64,000 nt of DNA from Drechmeria coniospora (lineage: Eukaryota; Ascomycota; Sordariomycetes; Hypocreales; Ophiocordycipitaceae). The DNA lies in assembly GCF_001625195.1 (NCBI RefSeq), contig NC_054390.1, positions 620,001 through 684,000 of the forward strand, written 5' to 3'. The position numbers and the translations under genes are program-made. Below the pieces are notes generated by a model. It ran no database searches, was not told where the DNA came from, and saw nothing but the letters and a program-made list of their open reading frames with translations. Of the stretch, positions 20,750 to 31,463 are shown in pieces. Within the stretch, counting starts at the first letter, position 1, and each line of letters starts with the position of its first letter.

Positions 20750-22856
20750 ATGGTCGCCTTCTCCTATATTGTGGCCTTGCTCATAACAGCCCTGCCCTCG
20801 TTAGCAGCGATCAATAAGAGCGTCGAGGTACCAGCATCAAGCACTGGCTATATTATTATCTTCAAGAACCATATAAGCTCGGCCGGCGTCGACAATCACC
20901 ACGCCTGGGTGGACCAACTGCATCGACGCAGCATCGGAAAACGAAACCTCGACCTCCCCGGCGTTGAACGCAAGTTTGACCTTGGCAACTTCAAGGCCTA
21001 TGCCGGAAAATTCGACAAGGCTACGGTCGAGGAGATTGTCCAGCATGAGGATGTAAGTCTTACCTTCTTGCCTGTTAGAGCAGCCGGGAGGAGTAGTAAG
21101 GAAGGAACGAGCTGCTCTTGCCTTTTGGAGCAGCCGGGAGGGGTAATAAGGAGGGAACGAGCTAACTCGAGGCCACGTATATCAGGTCGAAGCTGTCGAG
21201 GTTAATAAAATCTGGGAGCTCTCCAGCAGCCTTACGCAGCACAGCCCGCCCTGGGGCCTAGGCATCCTCTCGAACCGGCTGCCGGGCAACAACAACTACA
21301 TATACGACGATAGCGCCGGCCTGGGTGCTACCGTCTACGTACTGGATACGGGCATTAACGCCGGCCACGTCGAGTTTGAGGGTCGCGTCGTCAAGGGCCA
21401 CAACGTTATCGGCGGCGCCTTTGTCGACACCCACGGCCACGGAACGCATGTAGCGGGAATTGTCGGCAGCAGGACGTACGGCGTTGCCAAGAAATGCACT
21501 TTAGTCGACATTAAGATCTTCCACGATAACGTTACCGACTCTATCAATATACTCAACGGCTATCAATGGGCCATTGAAGACATCAAGGCCAAGGGGAACG
21601 CAGCGCAGAGCGTTATTAATATGTCTATTATCTCTGCAGGCTCTAACGCTATCGATGGGGCTATTAAGAGCGCACACGAGCAAAATATCCTTACTGTTGT
21701 TGCTGCAGGGAATGGTTATAATAATGCTAGCCTTTACTCTCCCTCCCGGGCACCCTACGCCTTAACCGTTGGTGCCGTTGACTCGAAGTGGAAACCGTGG
21801 GTGTGGGCTACCGGTTTGGGCTCCAACTATGGGCCGAGCGTCGATATCTACGCTCCTGGCGACAACATTCTATCTCTCGGCATTAGGTCGAACACGGACC
21901 TTATCTATAAGACTGGTACCTCCATGGCCTCGCCTCACGTTGCCGGCCTTGCTGCCTTTTTCCAAATCTTTGAAAAGACTAAAACGCCAGGCGAGACAAT
22001 AGCTCGGATCAAGGAGCTTGCTACGAGGGACCGCCTTGGCGGCGTCCGGGGCGATACCGTCAACATGCTGGCCTACAACGGCCTTGGCAACCAACAAAAT
22101 CAGACGAGCGACCAGGCGCGTGTGAGGCCGGACGGAAAGCCGGAGCCGAAGCCAGAACTGAAGCCGGAATCAAAGCAGGAACTGAAGCAGGACCCGAAGC
22201 AGGACCCGAAGCAGGACCCGAACCTACACCCGAACCCGGAACTGAACCCAGAACTGTACCCGAACCCGTACCCGGAACCGAACTTGTACCCGTACCCGGG
22301 CCCGAACCAGGAACCGAACCCAGAACTGTACCCGAACCCGTACCCGGAACTGAACCCAGAACTGAACCCAGAACCGAACCCGTACCCGGAATTGAACCCA
22401 AAATTGAACCCGGAACCGAACCTGTACCCGGGCCCGGGCCCGAACCCGGAACTGAACCCGGAACTGAACCCGGAACCGAATCTGTACCCGAACCCGTACC
22501 CGTACACGGGCCTGAATCCGGAACTGAACCCGGAACCGAACCTCCCGGAACCGAACCTGTACCCGAACCCGTACCTGAACCCGGAACCGAACCCGGAACC
22601 GAACCTGTACCCGGACCTGTACCCGAACCCGGAGCTGAACCCGGAACTGAACCCGTACCCAGAGCAGGAATCGAGGCAGGAACCGTACCCGTATCCGTAC
22701 CCGTACCCGAACCCGTACCCAGAGCAGGAATCGAGGCAGGAACCTTACCCGTATCCGTACCCGTACCCGAACCCGTACCCAGAGCAGGAATCGAGGCAGG
22801 AACCGTACCCGTACCCCTACCCCTACCCGAACCCGGAAATGAACCCGGACCAGTAG
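20750..22856 (+). CDS. Secreted subtilisin-like S8 protease 2 with Asn/Pro/Glu/Tyr repeat tail
   Basis: Two exons: 20750-21052 (303 nt, as in the sister genes) and 21186-22856; intron 21053-21185; 657 residues. Signal peptide, I9 propeptide and S8 domain align without gaps to protease 1: Asp155, His186, Ser347 (GTSMASPH), and Asn in VVAAGN. A notable change is MSIISAGS where the sisters have SIGxxGS, so the Gly that in proteinase K (Gly134) helps line the substrate pocket is Ile; activity or specificity may differ. The tail (about 405-657) is a run of NPEL, NPYP and PEPN units ending in three identical 20-residue repeats. The stop lies inside repeat sequence that continues in frame beyond it, so the tail may be shortened; the conserved TSPYW segment is absent. 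Third codon positions are more AT-rich than in protease 1, notably 21600-21780. Confidence 0.88.
22651..22830. repeat. 60-bp coding repeat, three copies
   Basis: Three almost identical 60-bp units in the protease 2 tail begin CCAGAGCAGGAATCGAGGCA and each encode 20 residues. Confidence 0.95.
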
Positions 22857-24240
22857 CAGGAACTGAAGCAAGAACCGAACCCGTACCTGAACCTGTACTG
22901 TAAGGCTAGACGCAAGGATAAAGCTCGGCTAGGCCAGAAGATAGGACTAACCTAGGAGAGTGGAGTCTGCCCTGACGACCAGGCGGCTACAAAAGGCACA
23001 GAATCGTAAAAGCTTGGAAGACGGGCAAGCTTTACTGTAGTTAGGGATATCAACTAACTAATCTTATAGATCAAGTCTTTGAATTATGATCCCTGTAGTG
23101 CCTTTGTAAGACCATAAGCCATGATTTCAGCTGTAGGTGCATATATAAAGTGAATCGTTCTACGGGCAATTTCTTGTCTAACTCAACAGTGCTATGTATT
23201 AACATGACGTAACTTCGTTTGGAACACAGTAATTTCGTCTGTCACAAGCTGGATAGTTTGCTTATTATTAAATTATATTGTAGCTATTGGATCGTCTAGT
23301 TTGACCTGTAAATCAGTGCATGATAAGCTACTGGCCACCCAACTCGACCTCAAATTCAGACCCCATCCAACGGATCAAGTTTGTAAATAAGTTGAATCTC
23401 GGGCTGCTTAGGTCAACGCTAGCCATTCAGCTTCTGTAATAGACGTAGTTACGGTTGCTTGCTTATCAGCTCTTGCAATTTGCATGCAAGCAGTGGAAGT
23501 GTATCGCACGGACCAGGGAATCAATCTACGCTGTTAGTAACAGCAGAATGAGCACCAGTTAGTAGCTGGGCAAGAAATACGAAATTTATAAGATTCCAAA
23601 TTGCAATATTAAAAAGTGCGATATTCTGTCCGAAAGAAGTGCAGGAAAGGTAGGACTATGTATACCTGAGAGGTAGTACCTCAATCAGTGCAATGTGCAT
23701 GTGTTAGGAATCTTGCTGCTTCCAGACAATGCATCTCCAAACGATCTGCTTGCAATCTATGCATCTTCAAATTCTCTACTAAAACTAGTTGCATAGTTGG
23801 TGTATGCAACTGGTAGACTTGGTCGATGCGACTATTCTATCGTCCAGTCGTTACAGTGCAGTAGTACTGCAGCAGTAGTCGAAAAGTTAGCAGTAGTACT
23901 GCCAGCTGGCAACTGCTAGCTGCAGTTGGGAGAATCCTAGCGCTGTAGTGCAGTAGTACTGCCAGCGGGCAACTACCAGTAGCAGTTGAGAGGATCTCGA
24001 TTGACGGTACGATTAATAGACTCGTGTGGTCGACTGTACTACTTGCACAAGCCGTATGATAGTGGTATATTGGCTGGCAGTCGCCTGTCATACCAAGTTG
24101 TAACGAGGAGAAATTGCATTACAAGTACAATTTATCAACTCATGCTATCCTATGTGTACTGCTACCTGCAGCACCAGGCGGCAGTACTACTGCCAGTCCC
24201 TATGCCACCATTGTACGGCAAGTGCAAGTAGCGTATCGAT
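22857..24240 (-). mobile_element. Copia-type retroelement relic with RNase H motif
   Basis: On the minus strand near 23490-23420 a frame reads LARADKQATVTTSITEAEWL, the RNase H end motif of Ty1/Copia pol (K.STV..SSTEAEY). Further along the element (24100-23560, minus) are the blocks shared with 17.8-18.3 kb. Stops break all frames. The first 40 bp of this interval are leftover protease 2 tail repeat. Confidence 0.6.
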
Positions 24241-25914
24241 ACAATATGATGGATGGACTTAACCCAAGGCAAGTACTATAAGACGGTTACAGCCGGTTAC
24301 GTTTGTTATGGTGGGCTACCCTTGTCATGTTACGTTACCCTTGTCATGGTGGGTTACCTTTGTCAGGTCGCCATAGCGCCGCAACTGGCCGAGGAGTGTT
24401 GTGCCTTATGTTTGGTTACTTACAGTGAGGCTCCTTGGGACAACGAGAGCCGTCGCCCGGCTAATGTGAAGTATTCGAAGAGTCGAATGCCGGCTCAACG
24501 TCACATACTGGCGTCCCAAACTTTGAGATATGTTCATTCATCGCTTGGCAACTCAAAGCGGCTTCAGTTTCAGCTGCAAGTGGTTCGATTGGAACGGCAA
24601 CTACCTTGCTCTCCTTCACTATAGAACCAACAATGCTACTAAGCCGCGAGGCATACGTACCGAAGACGCTGCGGTCGAGAGGGGGCATCCAGTGATACCC
24701 ATAGGTAGGTCCATCCACTGCGTAAATTGAGTGGGGAGAATGTCAGCACTGATGGAAGTGCAATAATATCAGTCGTCAGGGTCCAGCCGCACGGCCTCGT
24801 AAGAGGGTTGCCGCGATGATGTGATCTTGGACCGTATTTAAATTGCCGTCGCCAACTGAGCGCGTGGCGCGCCTAGTGGGTTATGCATACACCCTTTCAT
24901 GAGACGAACTGATAAGTCTTTAGCCTAGTGTGGCCCAATACGTCGGGCGCTCTGCAAACGCCGTTCGTATTCGTAAAATCTATACAGCACTTCAGCACTT
25001 CAGCTTTATGCAAAAGAATACCCCACGTTTCAGCGGTCGGCATAGCCACACGTTCGGAGAATAGTGCAGAAGTAGGCGCAAACATTAGATCACCTGTGGT
25101 TCGACCACAGTATGGTGCATGATTTTCTTCGTAGCAAGATGGCTACTATTGGTGAGCGATGCTCTAGCGGTTATTGCTTGACTTCAAAATAGCAGGCGTT
25201 TCTGGACGTTGGCACCGCAATCGAGCCCATACGGATAAAAGTGCAAATCAAGAAGCTACGACAAGGTGGATTGGACCGGCTCTATTGCGATTTAACTGGA
25301 TTGTGTAGCCTATCCCGCTTAAGGTTGCTAATACGTTGTACAAACTTGCCCATCTCGAAAACTCCCGTCTAACGTTATAGATAAACACAGTCGTGCGAAC
25401 AATCAGTTGCCCATAACGCGAAGAAACAAGCTTAAGATCGGGTTAGCATAGTAGTAGGTTCGGTAAAGAACTACGGGAGACCCCTGTATCGCGGGGTATG
25501 GGGAAAGGTTCGCGTATTCTACCCCACTGTGGGGGGATATACTCGATAGAGTCGTAGGACGAAGCACCTGTGACTGTAATATACGAGCATGATTATTGAG
25601 CCCCGAGACAGATTTAGGTTAGAGCCGCCCTTGTGACTGATTTTGGAACAGACAAGGACGTGCACCGCCTGGACGTACGCGGAGCCTGCCATGGCACTAA
25701 TAACATCAAGACGTGCCTCTATCGCGCCCTTGAATAGGCCAGACTGTAAAGCCCCCTTAACGAATTATGCATAAATACCGTCTGTATCGCCAGCCCGTCC
25801 GACTGTTTCTCTTATAGTTTCCAAAAAAATCAACTATTTTCAACCAGACAATAAACTTCTCCATAACTTACAAGGGTGACGAGAAAGCAATCCAAAAAAC
25901 AAGCATCATTCGCA
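24241..25914. other. Intergenic, AT-richer; no gene recognised
   Basis: The only coherent frame is a short minus-strand one at 24718-24461 (Ala/Glu-rich), with no known domain or start context. Tandem GTTACGTT.CCCTTGTCATG words occur at 24297-24365. A TATA-like TGCATAAATACC at 25768-25779 may serve the next gene. Confidence 0.4.
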
Positions 25915-26742
25915 ATGTTCTCTGCTATCCTCTGTGCCGCACTCTTATTCACGAAATGCGCACGCGGGGCTACATCTGTATCCTGGGATGATATTGAGGA
26001 TATTAAGAAGAACTTGAAAGAAAGCTTTACCATCGACGATAAGAACCGCCCGTATAGCTTCGAGCTTCAGGACACGGTTGGGGCGTTTTTTTCCTGTGGA
26101 AGTTTTTTTTCAAATTGGAACGCACATTTGCTCTATCGCGATACCCTGATGCAAGCCAACGTCGTCGACATCAAATATACAAAACATAACAATTTAAAGG
26201 AGCCTGTAATCAACAAGCAATGTCAACCAATACCCTACAAATCACAAAAATCGAAAGCTGATCTCATTTCCGTAACGAAGGGCTGGAAGATCGGGGGAAC
26301 TTTGGAGGGGGAGATAGGGGGGTCTGCGGGAATCCCCAAGGGGAAATTAACTGTTGCTGGCGAATATTCGGAGTCGGTAACAGTTTCGCAGACAGTTACC
26401 GAATTAGAAGAGGCTACCGGCTCCTGTGACCCAGGGCAAGAGTGTTTCATGGTAGCGCTAATATTTTACGCCGAGGTTACGGGCAGATGCAAGAGAGAGC
26501 CGATATTGGATTGCGCCGAAAAGCTGTACACTTGCGACAGAAAGGAAGCCTGGGACAACGACAGGGATACGGCACAATACTGGCTCGATTATTGCCCTCA
26601 AGGCGATTCTGAAGTCGATTGCACGGTCAGATTTCAGATCTTCGAAAACGATACGCCAATGATCCGGAACATAGCTTATTTCAAAGAAAGCGACAGACCC
26701 GATACTAAGCCGCAATGTTTTTCTCAACCAGGGCCGGAGTAA
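25915..26742 (+). CDS. Unclassified secreted cysteine-containing protein
   Basis: A single exon of 275 residues. The ATG at 25915 is chosen because it gives a clean signal peptide (MFSAILCAALLFTKCARG); the open frame upstream has no ATG. The mature part has a Cys-poor first half and a Cys-rich second half. The middle (about residues 115-165) is a Gly/Ser/Thr/Val-rich stretch with alternating polar residues (GWKIGGTLEGEIGG, GEYSESVTVSQTVTE), followed by Cys pairs in SCDPGQEC, TGRCKREPILDC and LYTCD. Alternating Ser/Thr-Val stretches of this kind occur in beta-pore-forming secreted proteins, but I cannot assign this to such a family, and a structural or effector role is equally possible. It sits alone in transposon-rich DNA. 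It is open throughout and looks intact. Confidence 0.7.
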   Translation: MFSAILCAALLFTKCARGATSVSWDDIEDIKKNLKESFTIDDKNRPYSFELQDTVGAFFSCGSFFSNWNAHLLYRDTLMQANVVDIKYTKHNNLKEPVINKQCQPIPYKSQKSKADLISVTKGWKIGGTLEGEIGGSAGIPKGKLTVAGEYSESVTVSQTVTELEEATGSCDPGQECFMVALIFYAEVTGRCKREPILDCAEKLYTCDRKEAWDNDRDTAQYWLDYCPQGDSEVDCTVRFQIFENDTPMIRNIAYFKESDRPDTKPQCFSQPGPE

Positions 26743-27530
26743 GAACTAATATAAGAAATGCCTATATCAATATACTGAGCCGAGACGCTGGTGTATTCGC
26801 CTACGCTCTCGTTATAGCACTTACGTACATCAATACATTGTCATAATCTATTTGGCTTTCGCGTCTAGTTGCGTTGACAGATGTTATAAGTACCAATTTC
26901 CCCGTTGATTTCAACCACTTTATCGTGAAGGTGAATGGATGGTAGTTACATTATACAGAGGTGCGAGGCAGGCGGCCAAGCAAAGCACCCTGAGGGTCCA
27001 GCTAGAAGAAACCAGAGCGGCAGGGCAAATTTCCAACGTAAGAATAATATATGCAAGATGCAAGGTATAAACACGTTCGAATTAGTATCAACCATGTTTA
27101 GATTATTGCTATAGGAGAGAGCGCCTATAATAGGGGCCGGCTTTCTCGGCGAAAAGGCCAACCGTAAGCGTATGGGGGCGGAGTAGTAGGTATAGGTGCC
27201 GGTTCGCGGGTGCCGCGGGCGAAACGGCACCTCTCGTACGAGATCTTTCGGCGCAAAAGGTACGGTAAAAAAGATGCGCGATGCGGTGCCGAAAAATGAA
27301 GAGAAAATAATTAATCTGTAGGTAGGTAGACTACTGTACGTCGTTCGACGGAGATCGTATTAGCTTCGCCGTAGCGATCGCGCGTAGTAGGGAATGTATT
27401 TGCAATAGTAAATCTAATCCGGTCAGGATTCTAGGCTGGCGGAACCGCGCGCGCGCACTTCCTCGCCCCTTCGTACATACGCACGTAGGAGCAGCTCTCT
27501 CTCTATCCTCCTCCCTCCCTAATATTTCAT
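26743..27530. other. Intergenic, no gene recognised
   Basis: Includes a GCGCGCGC run near 27449 and a ctctctct/ctccctcc tract at 27495-27520. No domain in any frame. Confidence 0.45.
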
Positions 27531-28135
27531 TCTCCCTAATATTTCATTCTGGCAAATCCGACGTAGACTTTGAAACGTTGCCATATAAAAGCAGTGGCCC
27601 ACTCTAGCATTACATTCTGGAAAATCCAACGTGTTGGATGGACCTTACCAATAGCTAGTACACAATTAAGGTTACAGCTATGTTACAGCTACCAATATAG
27701 GTTACCGATCAGCAAAGGAATGGACCTTATACGAGTGTACCTATAAAATAAGGTTAGCTGACCTACCCAAGTAGTTAGCTAGAATATATATAGGGGATAT
27801 GAATCCCATACACTTAATCATGACAATGATTTCAACCAGTCTTATCTATGCTCCAAATAAGTAACTATCTTATTGTTAGATACAACGTTCGTAGACCTTG
27901 AAAACGTTGCCATATATAAGCAGCGACCCGCTCTTAAAGGCAGGGGGTAGACCAACATTACAATACATTCTGGCAAATTCAATGTAGACTTTGAAAGCGT
28001 TGTCATTAAAAAGTAGCAACCCACTTTAACATTACATTCTGGAAAATCCAAGGTAGACTTTGAAAGTGTTGCCATATATAAGCAGCGACCGGTCCACTCT
28101 TGAGGACAGGGGGTAGACTTTGGAAAGTATTGGTA
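27530..28135. repeat. About 75-bp degenerate repeat family
   Basis: The unit contains ACATTCTGGCAAATCCAACG, TAGACTTTGAAAGCGTTGCC and ATATATAAGCAGCGACCC. Copies or parts start near 27540, 27600, 27890, 27965 and 28028, and one lies apart at 28845-28915. The family may be non-coding parts of the nearby hAT element (inference). Confidence 0.75.
27632..27882. mobile_element. Solo-LTR-like insertion 1 (251 bp)
   Basis: Begins TGTTGGATGGACC and ends GTTAGATA. It is bounded by a 5-bp direct repeat CAACG (27627-27631 and 27883-27887), consistent with target-site duplication. It interrupts one of the 75-bp repeats. It is related to the 30374-30584 insertion. Confidence 0.75.
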
Positions 28136-29303
28136 GATTACGGGGTGTACATACAATATGGTTATTTGGTACATGGGGTATTTAAAGCGCAATTGGGCGA
28201 TCAAAATGAGATGATTTGAATATGCGCATTGGCCACGATTGGCGCGTAACTAATGTTCGATAGATGCAGGAAAATCGTTTGATGGGGTGCCGTTGAGGGG
28301 CGTGTAGACACCCGCGCGCTTATTATGCAGGCGGGCCGTCGCGGCCGTTATTGGAATTTGATCCCAGACCCGTAGATCGCATCCGCAGGTACTGTAGGTT
28401 ATACTTAAAGAGGGCAGTTGCTATTAGACCGGCATGAACAATTGCAACAAGGCATGACTCTTTACACAGGCATGACTCTTTACACAGGCATGACTCTTAT
28501 ACAGGCATGATTCTTACACAGGCATGGCTCTTACACAGGCATGACTTCTATAGCCTCTGATTCGCTCTTTTCCCCTTGGACTTACAGGTAATTTTACTTG
28601 TCAGGCTTGGTAATTCTTGTAGGAGAAGGCGGCAACGAGGTCGAAGTGGATGTGGCAGAGTCGCTCGTCGGGATCGCAGGCTCTCCTGTGGCTTCAATAC
28701 AATATGACCTATTAACAGCAAAGTTGCTGAAAGACTTGGCAATGGATGGATTCTATAAAAGCGCTGTTAGTTTTTTAATCGATTCGCTCAACATGAATGC
28801 AGATTCCTGCTACGAAGTAACACCCAGCACTTCCAGTTCCCCTAACGTCACATTCTAGCAAATCCAACGTAGACATTGAAAGCGTTGCCATATATAAGGA
28901 GCGACCTACTTTTGAAAGGGCTCCAATAGTAAAGGTACTTGGTGCGTGTAAACAACCCAAACAACCCCTACAGTGCCGGTGAATCCACCAGACAAAACCA
29001 ACAGTGCACAGAGGAACCAGCAGTGCACCCCTGATGGCCAAACCAAACTGTCCGTCCGTTCGTTGGCGACAAACTCCACTGCACTGCGAACTGCGATTTA
29101 CATTATTAGTGCGGCGATGTAGTATACAGGCTTGGCGCATATACAATTAGAATCTCGATGCCCTTTTCCCCTTGGACGGCCCAGATGCCTATGAATCCCC
29201 CAATCGCTTCAAATGCTTCGCGTTCTGCAAGCCGATGCTGACGTATTCAATGGTGTTGTGACTGCTTTCCATGCATCGATACTTAAAATACATTGCAAGT
29301 AGC
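28136..29303. other. Transposon-derived intergenic DNA
   Basis: Contains the 20-bp array at 28451-28546 and a stray 75-bp repeat at 28845-28915. A plus-strand frame at 28598-28858 has no recognisable domain. Confidence 0.4.
28451..28546. repeat. About 20-bp repeat (GGCATGACTCTTTACACA)
   Basis: Five to six head-to-tail degenerate copies. Confidence 0.85.
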
Positions 29304-29753
29304 TCAACTCCTTTTCGTGGGGTGGTTTCCTACCTCTGTCGGAAGTATCAGTGCGCTGTTGTCCCAAGACCTGAGGCATTCCAGAAGGTTTAGTGTTTCG
29401 ACGTTGATAGAACGTCGCTGATCGGTCACCGATAACTTGGCTTTAGAGAAGAGTCGCTCCGTTTCTGCTGACATCGGCGTGATTGACAGAATGCCTATAG
29501 CCATCAAGGACAGGCCGGGAAAGCGTCGCCGCTGGGCTGGATCCAGCCACCATTTGCGCGGACAAGACACCAAAATTACAGGTTGGCGACAGTACACATC
29601 ATACTCGTCGTCATCCATGCTGGAAACTGTGGCCTTTTGTTCTTTTATCCAAATTTTGTATTTGTTCGGCCGTCTTGCATCAGGCGGTTGTTTAGGAATT
29701 AGTTGGGTAATGCTGCGCTGTAAGGCTGGTTTGTATTCATTCTTTGGTAGCAA
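29304..29753 (-). mobile_element. hAT transposase C-terminal (dimerisation) fragment
   Basis: An open frame without ATG carries the hAT dimerisation block: PRKWWLDPAQRRRFPGLSLM, then ILSITPMSAETERLFSKAKL and LLECLRSW. The N-terminal BED finger and catalytic core are not visible upstream, so this is a 3' remnant. Confidence 0.85.
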
Positions 29754-29814
29754 ACATATGGTTAAGGTGTATATGTATTATAAGAACAAGGAGCACTTTG
29801 TAACGTCTTAGCAG

Positions 29815-31330
29815 CTCAACGGACGACAAATCCGATAGACCGAGTACCTATCGGAATTTGACTACGAAATTATCTACTGGAAAGGATCTGAGAACGGTAG
29901 AGCCGATGCTCTTAGTCGACGAAGCGACCACGATACAGGAGTTCCTTCGGGGAAAGGACAGTTCCTAGAGCTCAACACAAGCAGGAATCATTAGCAAAAA
30001 ACAACTCGACGCTGTATTCAAAATACAAGCTAACGACAACATCCTTGGCAAAATCAGAGATGCATACGAAGACAATATTCCAGTAGAATGGGACATTGGC
30101 ACGGCAACGTACAAAGACAAGATTTACGTACCAGCCACAGTGCAGGAAGAAGTCATCAGGGAACTCTATGCACATCCCACGAGCGGACACTAAGGAATCC
30201 GCAAGACGATGGATCGAGTGCGACGCATCTTCGGTTTCCCACAGATCAAGGAGAATGTACAATCCGTTGTCGGCGAATACATTATATGCGCACGAAGCAA
30301 GGCTACACGCCACAAGCCGTACGGAGAATTACAACTACTACCGGTACTGATAAAACCATGGGACTCTATCGTATGTTGGATGAACTTTACCAATAGCTAG
30401 TACACAATTAAGGTTACAGTCATCAATATAGGTCTAACAGATAGGTAAAAGGAGGAGATCCACCTTATACGACTGTACCTATAAAACAAGGTTGTATAAT
30501 ATGGTTGCCATACACTTAATCAAGACAAGGATTTCTACCAGTCTTATCTATGTTCTACATACGTGACTATCTTGTTGTATGATATCGTATTCGGCCATAT
30601 CACCTAGTTACCGCCCTCGAAAGAGCCAATACCAAGTGTTGAATATAACAGTATATTAGTGGTAACGGATCGACTCACAAATTACGGGTACTTCATCCCG
30701 TACAAGGAAGCAAGCAACGCAGAAGATATTGCCTACGTGTTCCTACGGACGATTGTCAGCAATTATGGACTTCCGAACGAGATTGTTTCTGACAGAGGAA
30801 GCACGTTACTGCAAACTTCTGGCAAGCGCTTACGGTACAGCTTGGCACAAAGCACAAGCTTAGCACTGCGTACCACCCTCAAACGGATGGACAGACGTAG
30901 CGAACCGCATGACTCGACAAGGACCACAAGCAGACCAACTACGGAACTACAACAAGAAACGATTGGAGGGACCAATTTTTCGGGAGGGAGACATGGCATG
31001 GTCTACCTGCTCCACTCCGACGCGACATCAAGACAACATAATCAAGCGATAAACTGGATTTCAAGAAACTTGGACCATTCAAGATCAAAAGAGTCATTTC
31101 AACGACCAACTATATGAACCCATCCAATCTTGCACATTTCTAACCGGCGCCAAGGAACGCTAAAATGGAAAATCGAATCGAAGTGGAAAACGAACAGGAA
31201 TACGAGGTCGAATAAATCGTCGACACGAGGAAACAAGATAAACAACAGGAATATCTCGTAAAATGGAAAGGCTACGGACCAGAGTTAGCCACTCCGGAAT
31301 CTAACGCATTACTACGCACTTTTACGACAC
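29815..31330 (+). mobile_element. Gypsy chromovirus pol relic (RNase H, integrase, chromodomain)
   Basis: In order: RNase H end (YLSEFDYEIIYWKGSENG, ADALSRR) at about 29847-29935; integrase zinc-binding region (ELYAHPTSGH, RRIFGFPQIKENV, YIICARSKATRHKPYGE) at 30150-30340; integrase core ([34 protein letters not shown]) at 30650-30810; and a chromodomain with EYLVKWKGYG.E near 31250-31290. Frames are broken by stops and frameshifts, and a solo-LTR-like insertion splits the integrase. RT and gag are missing. Confidence 0.88.
30374..30584. mobile_element. Solo-LTR-like insertion 2 (211 bp), nested in the integrase
   Basis: Begins TGTTGGATGAACTTTACC and ends TTGTATGATA, with 5-bp direct repeats TCGTA (30369-30373 and 30585-30589). 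Conceptual removal of the insertion and one TCGTA makes the integrase frame continuous (DSI..VFGHI), which confirms the boundaries. It is about 40 bp shorter than insertion 1. Confidence 0.88.
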
Positions 31331-31463
31331 TTTCGCCAGCAACCAAACTAAGGAACTAAGCGCTGTCCATGACGAGGATAAAAGGCAATATCCTCCCGGC
31401 AAAGTGATCATTTCACGCCTAGTCCGCACCCTCATCTTAAAGGCTCTTGAAGAGATCAGCACC

